Of a stretch of 64,000 bases of DNA, positions 36,473 to 47,271 are shown piece by piece (the first letter of the stretch is position 1; every line of letters begins with the position of its first letter). A program made the translations under genes and the position numbers. The notes below the pieces were generated by a model. That model had not been told where the DNA came from and searched no databases. It worked only from the letters and a program-made list of their open reading frames with translations. The DNA is from Terriglobia bacterium (lineage in GTDB: Bacteria; Acidobacteriota; Terriglobia; Bryobacterales; Bryobacteraceae): positions 1 through 64,000 of the forward strand of contig JAIQFS010000010.1 of NCBI GenBank assembly GCA_020073145.1, written 5' to 3'.

Positions 36473-37696
36473 ATGGCCGTGAAATCCCGCCGCCAGGCGG
36501 TTGTGGTGGACGTGGGAGGTGTGAAGGTCGGCGGCAATCATCCGATTGTCGTGCAGTCCATGACCAATACGGACACCGTCGACGTGCCTTCGACCGTCAA
36601 TCAGGTGATGGCGTTGGCCCGGGCCGGCTCGGAACTGGTTCGCGTCACAGTCAACACCGAGCAGGCGGCCGCGGCGGTGCCCAAGGTCGCCGACACGCTC
36701 GACAAGTTCGGCATGCGCGTGCCCATCATCGGGGACTTTCACTATAACGGCCACATCTTGCTCAAGAAATATCCCGAGTGCGCGCGCGCGCTGGCTAAGT
36801 ACCGGATCAATCCCGGCAATGCCAACATCGGGCGCAAAACCGACGACAACTTCCGGACCATGATCGAGGTCGCGCTCGCCAACAACAAACCGGTGCGCAT
36901 CGGAGTCAATTGGGGCTCACTCGATTCCGCGCTGCTCACCCGCATGATGGATGAGAATTCCAAGTTGGCCGAGCCGAAGGACGCGCGCGAGGTGACGCTG
37001 GACGCGATCGTGGCGAGCGCCATTCAATCCGCAAAGGCGGCCGAGTCTTACGGGATGGGGCCGGACAAGATCATTCTGAGCGCCAAAGTGAGCGGCGTGC
37101 AGGATCTCATCGATGTCTACCGTGCGCTGGCGGATCAGTGCCAGTACGCGCTGCACCTGGGACTGACCGAAGCCGGTATGGGCAACAAGGGCGTGGTGGC
37201 CTCGACGGCGGCCCTGGCCCCGCTCCTGCAGGAAGGGATCGGTGACACCATCCGCACGTCGCTCACCCCCGCGCCCAACGGCGACCGCACGGAGGAAGTC
37301 CTCGTCTCGCAGCAGATTCTGCAGTCACTCGGCATCCGCAGTTTCACCCCGCAAGTGACCGCCTGTCCGGGGTGCGGCCGCACCACCAGCACCTTCTTCC
37401 AGGAAATGGCCGATGAAATCCAGACCTATCTGCGCGAGCAGATGCCCAAGTGGAAGTCCGGCCATCCCGGTGTGGAGACCATGAAGGTGGCGGTGATGGG
37501 ATGCGTGGTCAACGGCCCCGGCGAATCCAAACACTCCAATATCGGCATCTCGCTGCCCGGAACGTTTGAGGAGCCCAAAGCGCCCGTTTATGTGGACGGC
37601 CGCCTCATGACTACATTAAAAGGCAACCAAATTGTAGCGGAATTCATCCAAATCCTGAACGAATACGTGACCGCACACTACGCGACGGCGAATTAA
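36473..37696 (+). CDS. ispG: 4-hydroxy-3-methylbut-2-en-1-yl diphosphate synthase IspG (GcpE)
   Basis: 407 residues. Penultimate MEP-pathway enzyme making isoprenoid precursors. Seen: [12 protein letters not shown], the TIM-barrel [10 protein letters not shown], and the [4Fe-4S] ligands in ACPGCGRT and [12 protein letters not shown] 36473 is chosen because GGAGG lies 7 bases upstream; the open frame before it overlaps the previous gene. Confidence 0.95.
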   Translation: MAVKSRRQAVVVDVGGVKVGGNHPIVVQSMTNTDTVDVPSTVNQVMALARAGSELVRVTVNTEQAAAAVPKVADTLDKFGMRVPIIGDFHYNGHILLKKYPECARALAKYRINPGNANIGRKTDDNFRTMIEVALANNKPVRIGVNWGSLDSALLTRMMDENSKLAEPKDAREVTLDAIVASAIQSAKAAESYGMGPDKIILSAKVSGVQDLIDVYRALADQCQYALHLGLTEAGMGNKGVVASTAALAPLLQEGIGDTIRTSLTPAPNGDRTEEVLVSQQILQSLGIRSFTPQVTACPGCGRTTSTFFQEMADEIQTYLREQMPKWKSGHPGVETMKVAVMGCVVNGPGESKHSNIGISLPGTFEEPKAPVYVDGRLMTTLKGNQIVAEFIQILNEYVTAHYATAN

Positions 37697-37723
37697 AAGT
37701 GGCCCGAGGGACTCCCGCCGCCT

Positions 37724-37749
37724 TGGTATAATCGATAGAAAGTTATCGA
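37724..37749 (+). promoter_or_regulatory. Extended -10 promoter and 5' hairpin upstream of yjbQ
   Basis: TG-G-TATAAT (37724-37732) is an extended -10 element with no good -35. Immediately after it TCGATA and TATCGA (37732-37737 and 37744-37749) form a 6-bp stem with a 6-base loop at the very 5' end of the expected transcript, followed by a leader of about 55 bases to the yjbQ ATG. Confidence 0.5.
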
Positions 37750-37800
37750 ACGGCGCCAGGCAAATGCCTCGAAGCCGGTCCAAAGATCTGAGGAGCGTAC

Positions 37801-38295
37801 ATGAATTCAGCGAAAGGGAAAGTAGCGGAGATCGAGTTAGCGCCGGAGAGCCATTCCCCCGCGGCGTACAAGATGTTCAACCGTATTGTGGACTGGATTA
37901 CCAGCGACCGCATGCAGTTGATCAACGTCACCGACCGTATTAACGAAATCGTTCGGAAAAGCGGCGTCCGTGAGGGAATCGTGCACTTGCAGTCTCTGCA
38001 CACCACGACCGCTGTCTTCTTGAACGAATGGCAGGACGCCCTGCTGCACGACGTCCGCGGCTTCCTCGATGACCTGGTCAGCCGTGACAGTCCCTGGCGG
38101 CACAACGACCCCCAGTTTTCCGATTGTGAGCGCAAGAATGCGGACTCGCACCTGCGGGGAATGATCATGGGACAGAGCCTGTCCCTGCAGGTCCGCAACT
38201 CGGCGGTTCTGCTGGGCACCTGGCAGAGCATCATTCTGGCCGAGTTTGACGGGCCGCGCAGCCGCTCGATGTCCGTACAAGTCTCCGGCATCTGA
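37801..38295 (+). CDS. yjbQ: YjbQ-family (UPF0047) protein
   Basis: 164 residues with the family core GIVHLQSLHTTTAVFLNEW, LLHDVRGFLDDLV and DSHLRGMIMGQSL, ending LAEFDGPRSRSMSVQVSG. Some members show thiamine-phosphate synthase activity in vitro; the physiological role is uncertain. An AGGAG site (37790-37794) precedes the ATG. The DUF2203 gene follows after 11 bases. Confidence 0.88.
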   Translation: MNSAKGKVAEIELAPESHSPAAYKMFNRIVDWITSDRMQLINVTDRINEIVRKSGVREGIVHLQSLHTTTAVFLNEWQDALLHDVRGFLDDLVSRDSPWRHNDPQFSDCERKNADSHLRGMIMGQSLSLQVRNSAVLLGTWQSIILAEFDGPRSRSMSVQVSGI

Positions 38296-38306
38296 CGCGC
38301 CACGCG

Positions 38307-38747
38307 ATGCCCAAACGGTTCACCCTGGAGGAAGCGGAACGCCTGATTCCCAGCGTGGACCGTCTGTTGCGGGAGGCAATCGAACTCAAATCCGGATACG
38401 CCAGCGCCGAGCGCTGCGTGGATTCCTTCCAGGAGCGTATTGTGATGATGGGCGGGATGGCGGTGGACCGGGCCAAGGTGCGGGAAGACCGGGACCGTCG
38501 CGATCACGCCGCGGCCAGCTTGCGCAGCACCATCGAACGGGTTCAGGAGTTGGGCTGTGTGATCAAGGACCTGGACATCGGCCTGGTGGACTTCCCTACC
38601 CTGTTTCACGGGCGCGAGGTCTATCTCTGTTGGAAACTGGGCGAGCCCTCGATCGCCTTCTGGCACGGAACCGACGAAGGCTTTGCGGGCCGCAAGGCCA
38701 TCGACCAGGATTTCCGCGAACACCACGAAGGCGACCGCGCGCACTAG
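38307..38747 (+). CDS. DUF2203-family protein
   Basis: 146 residues, no signal peptide. RFTLEEAERLIPSVDRLLRE at the start and LGCVIKDLDIGLVDFPTLF plus the C-terminal YLCWKLGEPSIAFWHGTDEG are the family hallmarks. It has a heptad-like helical first half. Function unknown. It is cotranscribed with yjbQ. Confidence 0.85.
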   Translation: MPKRFTLEEAERLIPSVDRLLREAIELKSGYASAERCVDSFQERIVMMGGMAVDRAKVREDRDRRDHAAASLRSTIERVQELGCVIKDLDIGLVDFPTLFHGREVYLCWKLGEPSIAFWHGTDEGFAGRKAIDQDFREHHEGDRAH

Positions 38748-38810
38748 AAAGGTTCCGCGCGGACCGGCCGAAACAGCGGCTCGATGCCCGGTGCACGCTA
38801 TATTGAGTGC

Positions 38811-39956
38811 ATGGCGCGTGACGACCCAGGGGCTCCCTCACAGAGCGGCGAGGCGGCGAGCCACCGCGCCGGTCCGCTCGATCGCGCCAACGCCCTCTGC
38901 GCCCGCTACGGTCTCAAGCTTCCAATGCTGATGGCTCCCATGGCGGGGGCGTGCCCGGCGAGTCTGGCGGCCGCAGTGGCCAATGCCGGCGGGATGGGAG
39001 CGATGGGCGCCCTGATGACACCGCCCGAGGGCATTCGGGCCTGGGCCCGCGAGTTCAGGACTCACAGCAGCGGTCCCTTCCAGCTCAATCTATGGATACC
39101 GGATCCACAGCCGCGAAGAGATCCCACCGCGGAGGGGCTGGTCCGGAAGTTCTTGGAAGCGTGGGGATCCCCCGTGCCTGCATCGGCGGGGGATGCGGTG
39201 CTGCCTGATTTCAGTGAACAGTGTGAAGCCCTGCTGGAAGCGACGCCAACGGCCGTCTCATCCATCATGGGCGTGTTCCCGGCCCCGTTCGTGAACCGGC
39301 TGAAGGAGCGCGGCATCGCGTGGTTCGCCACCGCAACGACGCTCGCGGAAGCCAAGATGGCGCGCGACACGGGGGCGGACGCGATCATCGCGCAGGGATA
39401 CGAAGCCGGCGGGCACCGCGGTTCGTTTGAAGCAGCGGCGGCCGAGCGGCAAGGAATCGGCCTGGTCGCGCTGCTGCCCCGCCTGGCCGATCACATCGAC
39501 CTGCCGATCATCGCCGCCGGCGGGATCGCGGATGGGCGCGGTGTTGCCGCCGCGTTGACTCTGGGGGCGAGCCTGGCGATGCTCGGCACGGCCTTTCTGC
39601 GGTGCCCGGAGGCGGGCACCCATCCTGCATGGGCCAATGCGCTCGAACATCTCGAGCCCGAACGCACCACGCTGACACGATCCTTCACCGGACGATTGGG
39701 ACGCGCCATCGCCACCGACTATGTCCGGGCCGCCGGATCGCCCGATGCGCCTCCGCCAGCGCCCTATCCGGTACAACGAGGGCTCACCGCCTCGATGAAG
39801 AAAGAGGGCGCGGCCGCCGGCGACTACCACCGGATGCAGGTATGGGCGGGCCAGTCAGCGGCGATGGCGAAGCCGATCCCCGCCGGAAAACTGGTGATGC
39901 AGATTTGGGATCAGGCGCGGCGGCTTCTCAGCCCGGACCCTGCGGTGAAGCCGTAG
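38811..39956 (+). CDS. Nitronate monooxygenase-like flavoprotein
   Basis: 381 residues. FMN-binding TIM barrel of the 2-nitropropane dioxygenase family: [45 protein letters not shown] and [12 protein letters not shown]. It oxidises alkyl nitronates or is a related enoyl reductase. TATATT (38799-38804) ends 6 bases before ATG 38811, supporting this start over the earlier in-frame ATG at 38784. Its last 29 bases overlap convergent metW. Confidence 0.87.
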   Translation: MARDDPGAPSQSGEAASHRAGPLDRANALCARYGLKLPMLMAPMAGACPASLAAAVANAGGMGAMGALMTPPEGIRAWAREFRTHSSGPFQLNLWIPDPQPRRDPTAEGLVRKFLEAWGSPVPASAGDAVLPDFSEQCEALLEATPTAVSSIMGVFPAPFVNRLKERGIAWFATATTLAEAKMARDTGADAIIAQGYEAGGHRGSFEAAAAERQGIGLVALLPRLADHIDLPIIAAGGIADGRGVAAALTLGASLAMLGTAFLRCPEAGTHPAWANALEHLEPERTTLTRSFTGRLGRAIATDYVRAAGSPDAPPPAPYPVQRGLTASMKKEGAAAGDYHRMQVWAGQSAAMAKPIPAGKLVMQIWDQARRLLSPDPAVKP

Positions 39957-40590
39957 AACCCGCCGAACCGCTCAACAGGTATACCGCGACTTCCGCCAGC
40001 ACATTCGGGAGAAAATGCACCTTATGGCGGCCGGACAGGAAGTAGCGCCGCTCCACGACCAGACCCTGTAAGGCCATCAGCGCCTCGAAATCGCGCACGG
40101 TGAGGAAGTGAATGTTGGGGGAGTCATACCAGTTGTAGGGGAACAGCTTGGTTTTCGGCGCGCCCCCGCCCACCGCCATGGAAAGCCGCACCGCCCAGTG
40201 CCCGAAATTCGGAAAGGCGACGATGACACGCCGTCCGACGCGCAGCATCTCACGCAGCACCTTGAGCGGCTTGTGCGTCTGCTGGAGCGTCTGGCTAAGA
40301 ATCACGTAATCGAACGCGCCTTTGGGATAGTCGGCGAGTCCTTCGTCGATATCGCCCTGGTACACCGAAACGCCCCGGGCAATGGCGCGCTGCACTTTAG
40401 CCCCGGAAATCTCGACGCCGCGCGCATCCACTCCCTTGTTCTCGGCCAGCCACTGCAGCAACTCGCCCTCACCGCAGCCGAGGTCTAGCACCTTGGTGTT
40501 GGGCTCGACGATTTCGCCGATGATGGCGTAATCGCTGCGCCCCAGCAACTCGGGGACAAACGCCTGCTTATGAGAGGATTCCGCGGTCAT
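39928..40590 (-). CDS. metW: MetW methyltransferase-like protein
   Basis: 220 residues. SAM-type motif [42 protein letters not shown] and [17 protein letters not shown] are strongly conserved in MetW. It partners with MetX in homoserine acylation in many bacteria. The ATG overlaps the metX stop (ATGA). Confidence 0.93.
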   Translation of the reverse strand: MTAESSHKQAFVPELLGRSDYAIIGEIVEPNTKVLDLGCGEGELLQWLAENKGVDARGVEISGAKVQRAIARGVSVYQGDIDEGLADYPKGAFDYVILSQTLQQTHKPLKVLREMLRVGRRVIVAFPNFGHWAVRLSMAVGGGAPKTKLFPYNWYDSPNIHFLTVRDFEALMALQGLVVERRYFLSGRHKVHFLPNVLAEVAVYLLSGSAGSTASPQGPG

Positions 40591-41693
40591 TGCGTCTTTT
40601 CGTACGTACTGGCCAGGAAGCCGCGAATCAGATCGGTCTGTTCGGCGACATCCACCAGAAAGGCATCGTGGCCGTAGTTGGATTGTAATTCGACGTAAGC
40701 CACATCGCAATTCCGGGTACGGAGCGCCCGCACGATCTCCTGCGACTGGTAGCTGGGGTAGAGCCAATCGGAGCTAAAACTGATCACCAGGAACCGGGCC
40801 TGGCTCGAGGCGAAGGCCGAGGCCAGGGTCCCCTGGCCGTTGGTCAGGTCGAAATAGTCCATCGCCTTGGTGATGTAGAGATACGAGTTGGCGTCGAAGC
40901 GAGTGACGAACTCGCTGCCGCGGTAGCGCAGATAACTCTCCACTTCGAAATCCACATCGAAATCGAAGCCGAAGTTTTCTTTGCCCCGCAGGCGGCGGCC
41001 GAACTTCTCACGCATGGAATCGTCGCTCATGTACGTGATGTGGCCGACCATGCGCGCCACCGCCAGCCCGCGTGCCGGCGGTTTGTGGCTGTAGTAATTG
41101 CCCTCGTTCCAGTCCGGATCCGCCATAATGGCCTGGCGGCCTACTTCATTAAAGGCGATCTGCTGCGCGCTATGCCGGGTGGTGCACGCAATCGGAATGG
41201 CACTGACCACGCGGTCGGGAAAGGCGACGGCCCATTCGAGCGCCTGCATTCCGCCCATGGAGCCGCCGGAGACCGACAGCAGCCGCTCAATCCCAAACCA
41301 GTCGATCAGCATTTTTTGCAGACGCACCATGTCGGAAACTGTGATCACCGGAAACGACATGGCGTAGGGGCAGCCTGTGGCCGGATTCACGGAAGAGGGC
41401 CCGGTGGTGCCGCGGCACCCCCCCAGGATGTTCGAGCAGATGACGAAGTACTTGTTGGTATCGAACGCCTTTCCCGGCCCGATGCAATTGTCCCACCAGC
41501 CCGGTTTTCCGGTTTCGTGGCTGATTCCGGCAGCGTGGGCATCGCCCGAAAACGCGTGCAGGATCAGGATGGCGTTCGTTTTTTTGCTGTTCAGCTCCCC
41601 GTAGGTCTCGTAGGCCACGTCGACCGGAGCCAAGGACGCCCCGTTGTCCAAGGATAGGGAATCAAACCGAACACTGTTGGCTTCAACGATCAT
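40587..41693 (-). CDS. metX: Homoserine O-acyltransferase MetX
   Basis: 368-residue alpha/beta-hydrolase-fold enzyme of methionine synthesis. Seen: [28 protein letters not shown], nucleophile in [11 protein letters not shown], aspartate in FSSDWLYP and histidine in [12 protein letters not shown]. Acetyl or succinyl specificity cannot be settled by eye. A TATGAT hexamer lies 17 bases before the ATG on the minus strand, giving a leader of only about 10 bases without a ribosome site. Confidence 0.94.
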   Translation of the reverse strand: MIVEANSVRFDSLSLDNGASLAPVDVAYETYGELNSKKTNAILILHAFSGDAHAAGISHETGKPGWWDNCIGPGKAFDTNKYFVICSNILGGCRGTTGPSSVNPATGCPYAMSFPVITVSDMVRLQKMLIDWFGIERLLSVSGGSMGGMQALEWAVAFPDRVVSAIPIACTTRHSAQQIAFNEVGRQAIMADPDWNEGNYYSHKPPARGLAVARMVGHITYMSDDSMREKFGRRLRGKENFGFDFDVDFEVESYLRYRGSEFVTRFDANSYLYITKAMDYFDLTNGQGTLASAFASSQARFLVISFSSDWLYPSYQSQEIVRALRTRNCDVAYVELQSNYGHDAFLVDVAEQTDLIRGFLASTYEKTQ

Positions 41694-41835
41694 TTGCCGA
41701 GGGTTTCTTCATCATATCAGAGCCGCTCTCAGCGTCTGAAATATCTCGAAAGCACTATTGAAAGCCCCCTCAGACTATGCCACCATGGCAAGTCAGTTGC
41801 GGGGGCTGAGTCGCTCTCGGATCGAAGTGCACCGC

Positions 41836-43317
41836 ATGCACGGTAAGCGAAGACGTTCTGTCTGGGTCGGGTTGGTGCTGGTCTTGCAAGGGGCGGCGGA
41901 CCTGCGTGCGGCAACACTCCTGACGGCTCGCCTGCTGACGCCTCTCTCTTCGTACCGTTCGAAGCCCGGCGACCTGGTCCAAGCTCTGGTCAATCAGGCG
42001 CCTTGTTCCGAGCGCACCAACGCCCTCCCCGAAGGAACCACGCTCTCTGGGCTGGTCCGCAACGTGCGCAAAGTCGGTCTGGGGTTGACCCATGAGACCG
42101 CAGGCCTGCGGCTAGACTTTTACGAACTGCGCACCCCCGACGGGCGCACTTACGGGGTGGAAACGCGGCTGGTCGGGGTCGACAACGCGCGCGAGCGCAT
42201 CGATCGCAGAGGCGCCATCCACGGCATTCGCGCCACCGCCAGCCTGTCCAGCCGTGTGGGTTCGCGCTTGGCCATGGAAACCCTGGAGCATCCACTATTG
42301 CTCGGACCCGCGTTGATTCTCGAATCCAGCCTTTTTCGTTTCCCCAATCCGGAGATCGAGTACGGCCGGGGCACGGACCTGAACCTCGAGGTCGGGATTC
42401 CGGAACCCTTCGCCAATCCAAGCGCATGCTCCGAATCCAGCGTGCCGGCGGAATTGCGCGGTCTGGTGGCGGATCTGCCCTCCTGGAGCTACTCCAAGCG
42501 CCAGCCGCAACCCATGGACCTGGTCAACCTGATGTTCGCCGGATCGCGTCGCGCACTCGATGCCGCCTTCGCGGCCGCCGGATGGACCGGCTCGCAGCCT
42601 AATTCGGTAGCCGCCGGGATCCACGTGGTTCGCGCCCTCGCCGAAGAACATGAATATGCGGACGCTCCCATGCGGATGCTGCTACTGAGCGGAGACCAGC
42701 CGGACTTGACTCTTCAGACAGCTTTGAACACGTTTGAAAAGCGCGACCATCTGCGCATCTGGAAGCAGGCCGCGGAGTGGCAAGGACAGCCGACCTGGGC
42801 CTCCGCGGCCACGCGGGATCTCGGCGCCACCTTCTCCATGGGGCACCCGTTTGGCTTTACGCATGAAATTCAAGGCGACGTGGATCTGGAGCGCGACAAG
42901 GTAGTAAGCGATCTGCAATCGACGGGCTGCGTCGATTCGGTCGAATACGTTGAGCGGCCGCGGCCCGTACACACTCCCGGAAGCGAGTCCCGAAAAGAAA
43001 TCCATAGCGATTCCCGCGTGGCTGTGGTGGTGCTCAACGAGTGCGCCGCGCCGCGCCAGGACTTCGCCGAAGCCGGACCCGATTCGCGGCCTCCGCTGGC
43101 AATCCGCTTGTTCCGCCGGGTGAGCCTGACGGCCCGCAATCACATCATTCGCGACAACATCTTCTACCGCAGCGGCGACGCGGCCCGCCTGGGCGTGCTG
43201 GCGGTGCGAAGCTCGTACATACACCGGCGCGACGAACGCCGCGCTGAAGAGGAAGACGCCCGCCGTGCGAGTCCGCCGCCGGCAGCCCTGGCCGCAGCGA
43301 CGCCCAATGCTGAATAA
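41836..43317 (+). CDS. Secreted protein with an LssY-like C-terminal domain
   Basis: About 493 residues from ATG 41836, with a twin-basic signal peptide (MHGKRRRSVWVGLVLVLQGAADLRA). The first third is a beta-rich domain (LVQALVNQAPCSE, GTTLSGLVRNVRKVG). The second half carries DLVNLMFAGSRRALDAAFAA, GWTG, RDHLRIWKQAAEW, TWASAATRDLG and DVDLERDKVVSDL, the pattern of LssY C-terminal domains. Function unknown. An ATG at 41785 is an alternative start. It is divergent from metX. Confidence 0.72.
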   Translation: MHGKRRRSVWVGLVLVLQGAADLRAATLLTARLLTPLSSYRSKPGDLVQALVNQAPCSERTNALPEGTTLSGLVRNVRKVGLGLTHETAGLRLDFYELRTPDGRTYGVETRLVGVDNARERIDRRGAIHGIRATASLSSRVGSRLAMETLEHPLLLGPALILESSLFRFPNPEIEYGRGTDLNLEVGIPEPFANPSACSESSVPAELRGLVADLPSWSYSKRQPQPMDLVNLMFAGSRRALDAAFAAAGWTGSQPNSVAAGIHVVRALAEEHEYADAPMRMLLLSGDQPDLTLQTALNTFEKRDHLRIWKQAAEWQGQPTWASAATRDLGATFSMGHPFGFTHEIQGDVDLERDKVVSDLQSTGCVDSVEYVERPRPVHTPGSESRKEIHSDSRVAVVVLNECAAPRQDFAEAGPDSRPPLAIRLFRRVSLTARNHIIRDNIFYRSGDAARLGVLAVRSSYIHRRDERRAEEEDARRASPPPAALAAATPNAE

Positions 43318-43354
43318 TTGAACGTGGGGCGACGTCGTCTGCCCACCAACACCG

Positions 43355-44440
43355 ATGGCCGGCCTCTCGAATCCTCATTTCCCGCGAATCGCGGCGGTGC
43401 TCGCGCTGGCCGCTTCTCTGTTTGGAGCCGGGACCGGCTATCGCCAGGCTGTCCCGGGCTACCACTTCCAGTTCCCGCGCGATCATTTCGATCATCCCGA
43501 GTTCCGCACCGAGTGGTGGTATTACACCGGGAACGTGCATGCGGGCAATGGACACCGCTACGGATTCGAGCTGGTCTTTTTCCGTCAGGGCCAGCGGCGC
43601 GGGCCGAGCGATAACCCATCCGCGTGGCGCGTGGACGATCTCTACCTCGCGCACCTGGCGCTCACCGATATCGACGGGAAGCGCTTCCACTCCCATCAGC
43701 GTCTCAACCGCGCCGGCCCGGGCATCGCCGGCGCCAGCCTCGCGCAAACCCGCATCTGGAATGGCAATTGGGAATCGAAGTGGGACCCGAACTCTGGCAG
43801 GCAGACGCTCTCCGCGGTAGCCGAGGATCTCCGCTTCACCCTCCGTCTGACGCCCCGCAAGCCGCCCATCCTCAACGGCGAAAACGGCCTCAGCCAAAAG
43901 GCCGAGGGCGTGGGCAAGGCGTCATACTACGTCTCATTTCCTCTACTGGCAGTGGAGGGTAGTGTCAACAACATGGACGTCACCGGCACGGCGTGGATGG
44001 ACCACGAATGGTTCACCCACCAACTCGAATCGTTTCAAGCCGGCTGGGACTGGTTCAGTGTGCAGCTGGAAAACAACACGGAATTTATGCTGTTCCAACT
44101 TCGGCACCTGGATGGCACGGTCGACCCGTACTCCTCCGGAACGTACATAGACCCCAATGGCCGCGCCACGCACTTGCGCCGCAGTGATTTTCAATTGCAG
44201 CCTTTGGAGTTCTGGACCAGCCCCTCGACCCACGCCCGCTATCCGATCCGCTGGCGCATCTCGATCCCTTCTTTGAGAGTTGCGATGGAATGCGCGGCCG
44301 CGATTCCCGATCAGGAGTTGGTCTCCGAAGACACCACTGCCCCCACATACTGGGAAGGCGCAGTTGCTTATCGGGGTTCGGCCGCCGGTGTTGGCTATAT
44401 GGAGCTCACCGGTTACGCAAAACCGATGCGGCTGGATTGA
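43355..44440 (+). CDS. Secreted lipocalin-like hydrolase (CrtC/AttH-type)
   Basis: 361 residues with a signal peptide. The family signature HPEFRTEWWYYTGNV comes first, then RYGFELVFFRQG, YLAHLALTDIDGKRF, GTAWMDHEWFTHQL and QLENNTEFMLFQLRH. Relatives include carotenoid 1,2-hydratase and AttH-like proteins; secreted versions are usually called lipocalin-like. Substrate unknown. It follows the LssY-like gene by 37 bases and is convergent with fbaB. Confidence 0.8.
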   Translation: MAGLSNPHFPRIAAVLALAASLFGAGTGYRQAVPGYHFQFPRDHFDHPEFRTEWWYYTGNVHAGNGHRYGFELVFFRQGQRRGPSDNPSAWRVDDLYLAHLALTDIDGKRFHSHQRLNRAGPGIAGASLAQTRIWNGNWESKWDPNSGRQTLSAVAEDLRFTLRLTPRKPPILNGENGLSQKAEGVGKASYYVSFPLLAVEGSVNNMDVTGTAWMDHEWFTHQLESFQAGWDWFSVQLENNTEFMLFQLRHLDGTVDPYSSGTYIDPNGRATHLRRSDFQLQPLEFWTSPSTHARYPIRWRISIPSLRVAMECAAAIPDQELVSEDTTAPTYWEGAVAYRGSAAGVGYMELTGYAKPMRLD

Positions 44441-44448
44441 CGCGTCTG

Positions 44449-45522
44449 CTACGGCACGGTGACGGCCGAATCCAGATAAACGTCTTGAATCGCGTTCAGC
44501 AACGAGACGCCTTCTTGAAGAGGACGCTGGAACGCTTTGCGGCCGGAAATCAAGCCCATGCCGCCTGCCCGTTTGTTGATCACGGCGGTGATGACGGCTT
44601 CGGTGAAATCATTCGCTCCGGAAGCGCCGCCGCTATTGATCAATCCGATCCGCCCCATGTAGCAGTTGGCCACCTGGTAGCGGCATAGATCGATGGGATG
44701 ATCCGAAGCCAGTTCGGTATACATCCGCTTGTCCAGTTTTCCATAGCTGGAATCCCCGGAATTCAGAGCGGTAAAACCGCCATTGTTCTCCGGCAGCTTC
44801 TGTTTAATGATGTCCGCCTGGATAGTGACTCCCAGGTGGTTGGCCTGACCCGTGAGGTCAGCGGAGACATGGTAGTCTTTGTCCTTCTTGAAGGCGGAAT
44901 TCCTCAAATAGCACCAGAGGATCGTGGCCATTCCCATCTCGTGTGCCAGCGCGAAGGCCTGACCGATCTCCACGATCTGGCGGGTGCTTTCGGCGGACCC
45001 GAAGTAGATGGTGGCGCCCACCGCGGCGGCTCCCATCTCCGCGGCTTCCTTAACGGTGCCGAACAAAACCTGATCGAAGCGGTTGGGGTAGGTCAGCAGC
45101 TCATTGTGATTGATCTTTACAATGAACGGGATTTTGTGGGCGTATTTCCGGGACATGGCCCCGAGAACGCCGAACGTCGACGCCACTCCATTGCAGCCGC
45201 CTTCGATGGCCAGCCGGACGATGCCTTCGGGATCGAAGTAATCCGGGTTCTTGGCGAAACTGGCTCCGGCCGAATGCTCAATGCCTTGATCGACCGGCAG
45301 GATCGACACATACCCCGTCCCGGCCAGGCGGCCATGGCCGAAGAGCCGTTGCAGATTCACCAGGACGCGGTTGTTCCGGTCGGTGATCGAGAAAATCCGG
45401 TCCACGGTATCGGGCCCGGGGAGATGGAGACGTTCCTTGGAAATTCTCGGAGCGTTGAACCCCAAGAGGTAATCGGCCTTGTCGCCCAAAAGCCGTTCCA
45501 CTGCTGCGACGTTGGTTGCCAT
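44449..45522 (-). CDS. fbaB: Class I fructose-bisphosphate aldolase (FbaB/DhnA type)
   Basis: 357 residues. [42 protein letters not shown] and [12 protein letters not shown] mark the archaeal-type class I aldolase. It interconverts fructose 1,6-bisphosphate and triose phosphates through a lysine Schiff base. AGAAAGGAAG precedes the ATG. The 253 bases upstream (45523-45775) contain no gene and must carry its promoter. Confidence 0.92.
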   Translation of the reverse strand: MATNVAAVERLLGDKADYLLGFNAPRISKERLHLPGPDTVDRIFSITDRNNRVLVNLQRLFGHGRLAGTGYVSILPVDQGIEHSAGASFAKNPDYFDPEGIVRLAIEGGCNGVASTFGVLGAMSRKYAHKIPFIVKINHNELLTYPNRFDQVLFGTVKEAAEMGAAAVGATIYFGSAESTRQIVEIGQAFALAHEMGMATILWCYLRNSAFKKDKDYHVSADLTGQANHLGVTIQADIIKQKLPENNGGFTALNSGDSSYGKLDKRMYTELASDHPIDLCRYQVANCYMGRIGLINSGGASGANDFTEAVITAVINKRAGGMGLISGRKAFQRPLQEGVSLLNAIQDVYLDSAVTVP

Positions 45523-45775
45523 GCTGGCTTCCTTTCTGTGATCCCGCCGTGCGCTCTCTTTCTCTAAAGTACTAAAAGAGGGCGGATGATGAGTGTCTGT
45601 TGGGTGGTTCGTTAACCCTAGCTAGCGGAAACGGCCCAGAATCAGGGGGAGCGACGCGGCCCCCCGGGGTCCCTGCGGCGAGGCCCGTATCTAACCTTTT
45701 CAACACAGAGCACAAATCAAATTCAACACGTAACACAAATCAAACTCGGACGGCACTTCTCCCTCTTCGGATGGT

Positions 45776-47230
45776 TCAACGAACTTTTGACGCGGGCGGC
45801 ACCAGATAGGGCGACCGTCCGGCAGATTGACGGATCTCCAGCGGTCGCGTCGTGGTGGCGCAATCCGGCAATGGCCTCACGGAATAGTAATTGAGCCCGT
45901 ACCGCCAATTCCTCTGGATGTCTCCCACGCACGCATGGCCGGCGCGGGCTTCCACCTTGCGCCACAATCCGCGAGCGGACGCCGCGCGGTCGACCTCGGG
46001 CATCGCCAGCACCTTGAGATAGACCACCCCGGCGGTCGCTGAGATCGCCACCAACGCGGTTGCCGCCAGACGGCGCGTCTTCAAAACCCAGACGGCGGCG
46101 GCCACCCCGAGGGGCACCAGCCAGATCCACTCGAACCGGGGCCTGGCGGCGCGCGAAAGCCCAGACGCCACCGCGGCCGGCAAAACCTGCGCGGCCACCG
46201 GAAAGGCCACCAGCAACACCGCGCACGCGGCCAACCAGCGGCGGGCGTTGGGAGTCTCTTCCAGCTCCAGGGCCATGAGCGCAGCCGCTGCCGGAACGAC
46301 GGGCAGAATATAACCGGCCAGCTTGTTGGCGATCGCCGAGAAAAACACAAAGCCCCAGACCAACCAGACCAGGAGAAAAAGCCGGCGCGGATCGCTCCAC
46401 CGGCGGCGCCGCGCCACCAACAGAACCAGCGGGGTCCAGGGCAACAGGCCCCCCGCCAGCACCGGCAAGTAATACCACCAGGACTGCGGGTGAAACAGCA
46501 TATTGGCCGTCAATCGCTCGAAGTGGTGCTGCCAGAAGAACACCTTGATGAATTCGATTCCATTGCGCTGATAACACAACAGATACCAAGGCAGCGCGAT
46601 CACCAGAAACGGGGCGATCACGCGCAGGCGGAGAAGATCCCGAATTCGGCCGCGAAGCAGCAGCGGCAGCGCCAGAACCAGCGGCACCAAACCCTTGGCC
46701 AGCACCGCAACGCCGAGCATGGCGGCGACCGCGGGCAAGCGCCTCGTATCGCGCTTGGCGATCCACGGCAGGGCCAGCAACATCGCAGCCGAAAACGCGG
46801 CGGTCACCAGAAGATCGGTGACGGCGATCTGGCTGAAGCCGACCCAGCCACAGCAGGTTGCCAGGATCAACGTGGCACTTCCCGCGGCCTCACCTCCGTA
46901 CTCTCGCCACAGGACCCAGGCGAACAGAGCCAGAAACGCGACGGCCGTCAGGGCGATCGGAAGCCGTGGCGCCCACTCCGGACCCAGGCCGAGCCGAAAT
47001 CCGGACGCGGTCACCCAGTACAACAGGGCCGGCTTCTCGAACCACGGCTCGCCCCATAAGCGAGGAGTCACCCAGTCGCCGGACTGAGCCATCTCGCGGC
47101 CGATGGAAGCGTAGCGGGGTTCGTCCGGACCCAGCAGGCCGGCAGCGTCCAGGTTGTAGAAGTAAAGGAAGTAGACCAGCGGTATGGCCAGCCACACCCA
47201 GCGCGGAATGCTCCGTGGCACTTCCCCCAT
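45776..47230 (-). CDS. ArnT-like glycosyltransferase family 39 membrane protein
   Basis: 484 residues with about twelve hydrophobic helices. The first loop has DEPRYASIGREMAQSGDWVTPRLWGEPWFEKP, the hallmark of ArnT/PMT-type enzymes using polyprenyl-phosphate sugars. A periplasmic C-terminal part follows. It may modify lipid A or surface glycans; the donor is unknown. A TATAAT (47234-47229, minus strand) overlaps ATG 47230 and ends exactly 7 bases before an in-frame GTG at 47221, so a leaderless start at the GTG is a serious alternative. Confidence 0.85.
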   Translation of the reverse strand: MGEVPRSIPRWVWLAIPLVYFLYFYNLDAAGLLGPDEPRYASIGREMAQSGDWVTPRLWGEPWFEKPALLYWVTASGFRLGLGPEWAPRLPIALTAVAFLALFAWVLWREYGGEAAGSATLILATCCGWVGFSQIAVTDLLVTAAFSAAMLLALPWIAKRDTRRLPAVAAMLGVAVLAKGLVPLVLALPLLLRGRIRDLLRLRVIAPFLVIALPWYLLCYQRNGIEFIKVFFWQHHFERLTANMLFHPQSWWYYLPVLAGGLLPWTPLVLLVARRRRWSDPRRLFLLVWLVWGFVFFSAIANKLAGYILPVVPAAAALMALELEETPNARRWLAACAVLLVAFPVAAQVLPAAVASGLSRAARPRFEWIWLVPLGVAAAVWVLKTRRLAATALVAISATAGVVYLKVLAMPEVDRAASARGLWRKVEARAGHACVGDIQRNWRYGLNYYSVRPLPDCATTTRPLEIRQSAGRSPYLVPPASKVR

Positions 47231-47258
47231 TATAGGCCGCGGGTTCCCTGTGCCCCGG

Positions 47259-47264
47259 TATAAT
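47259..47264 (+). promoter_or_regulatory. -10 box of the uxaA-like gene
   Basis: TATAAT ends 7 bases before the GTG start at 47272. The divergent ArnT-like gene has the mirror-image arrangement (TATAAT, 7 bases, GTG) only 24 bases away. Confidence 0.6.
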
Positions 47265-47271
47265 TGGAGCA

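Noticed and set aside
41694-41835. Possible SAM riboswitch upstream of metX
   Set aside because: The TATGAT hexamer lies so close to the metX start that the leader is only about 10 bases, leaving no room for an aptamer.
45690-45765. Two copies of ACAAATCAAA between fbaB and the ArnT-like gene
   Set aside because: The repeat is too short and AT-biased, and not tied to a promoter element, so it cannot be called a site.
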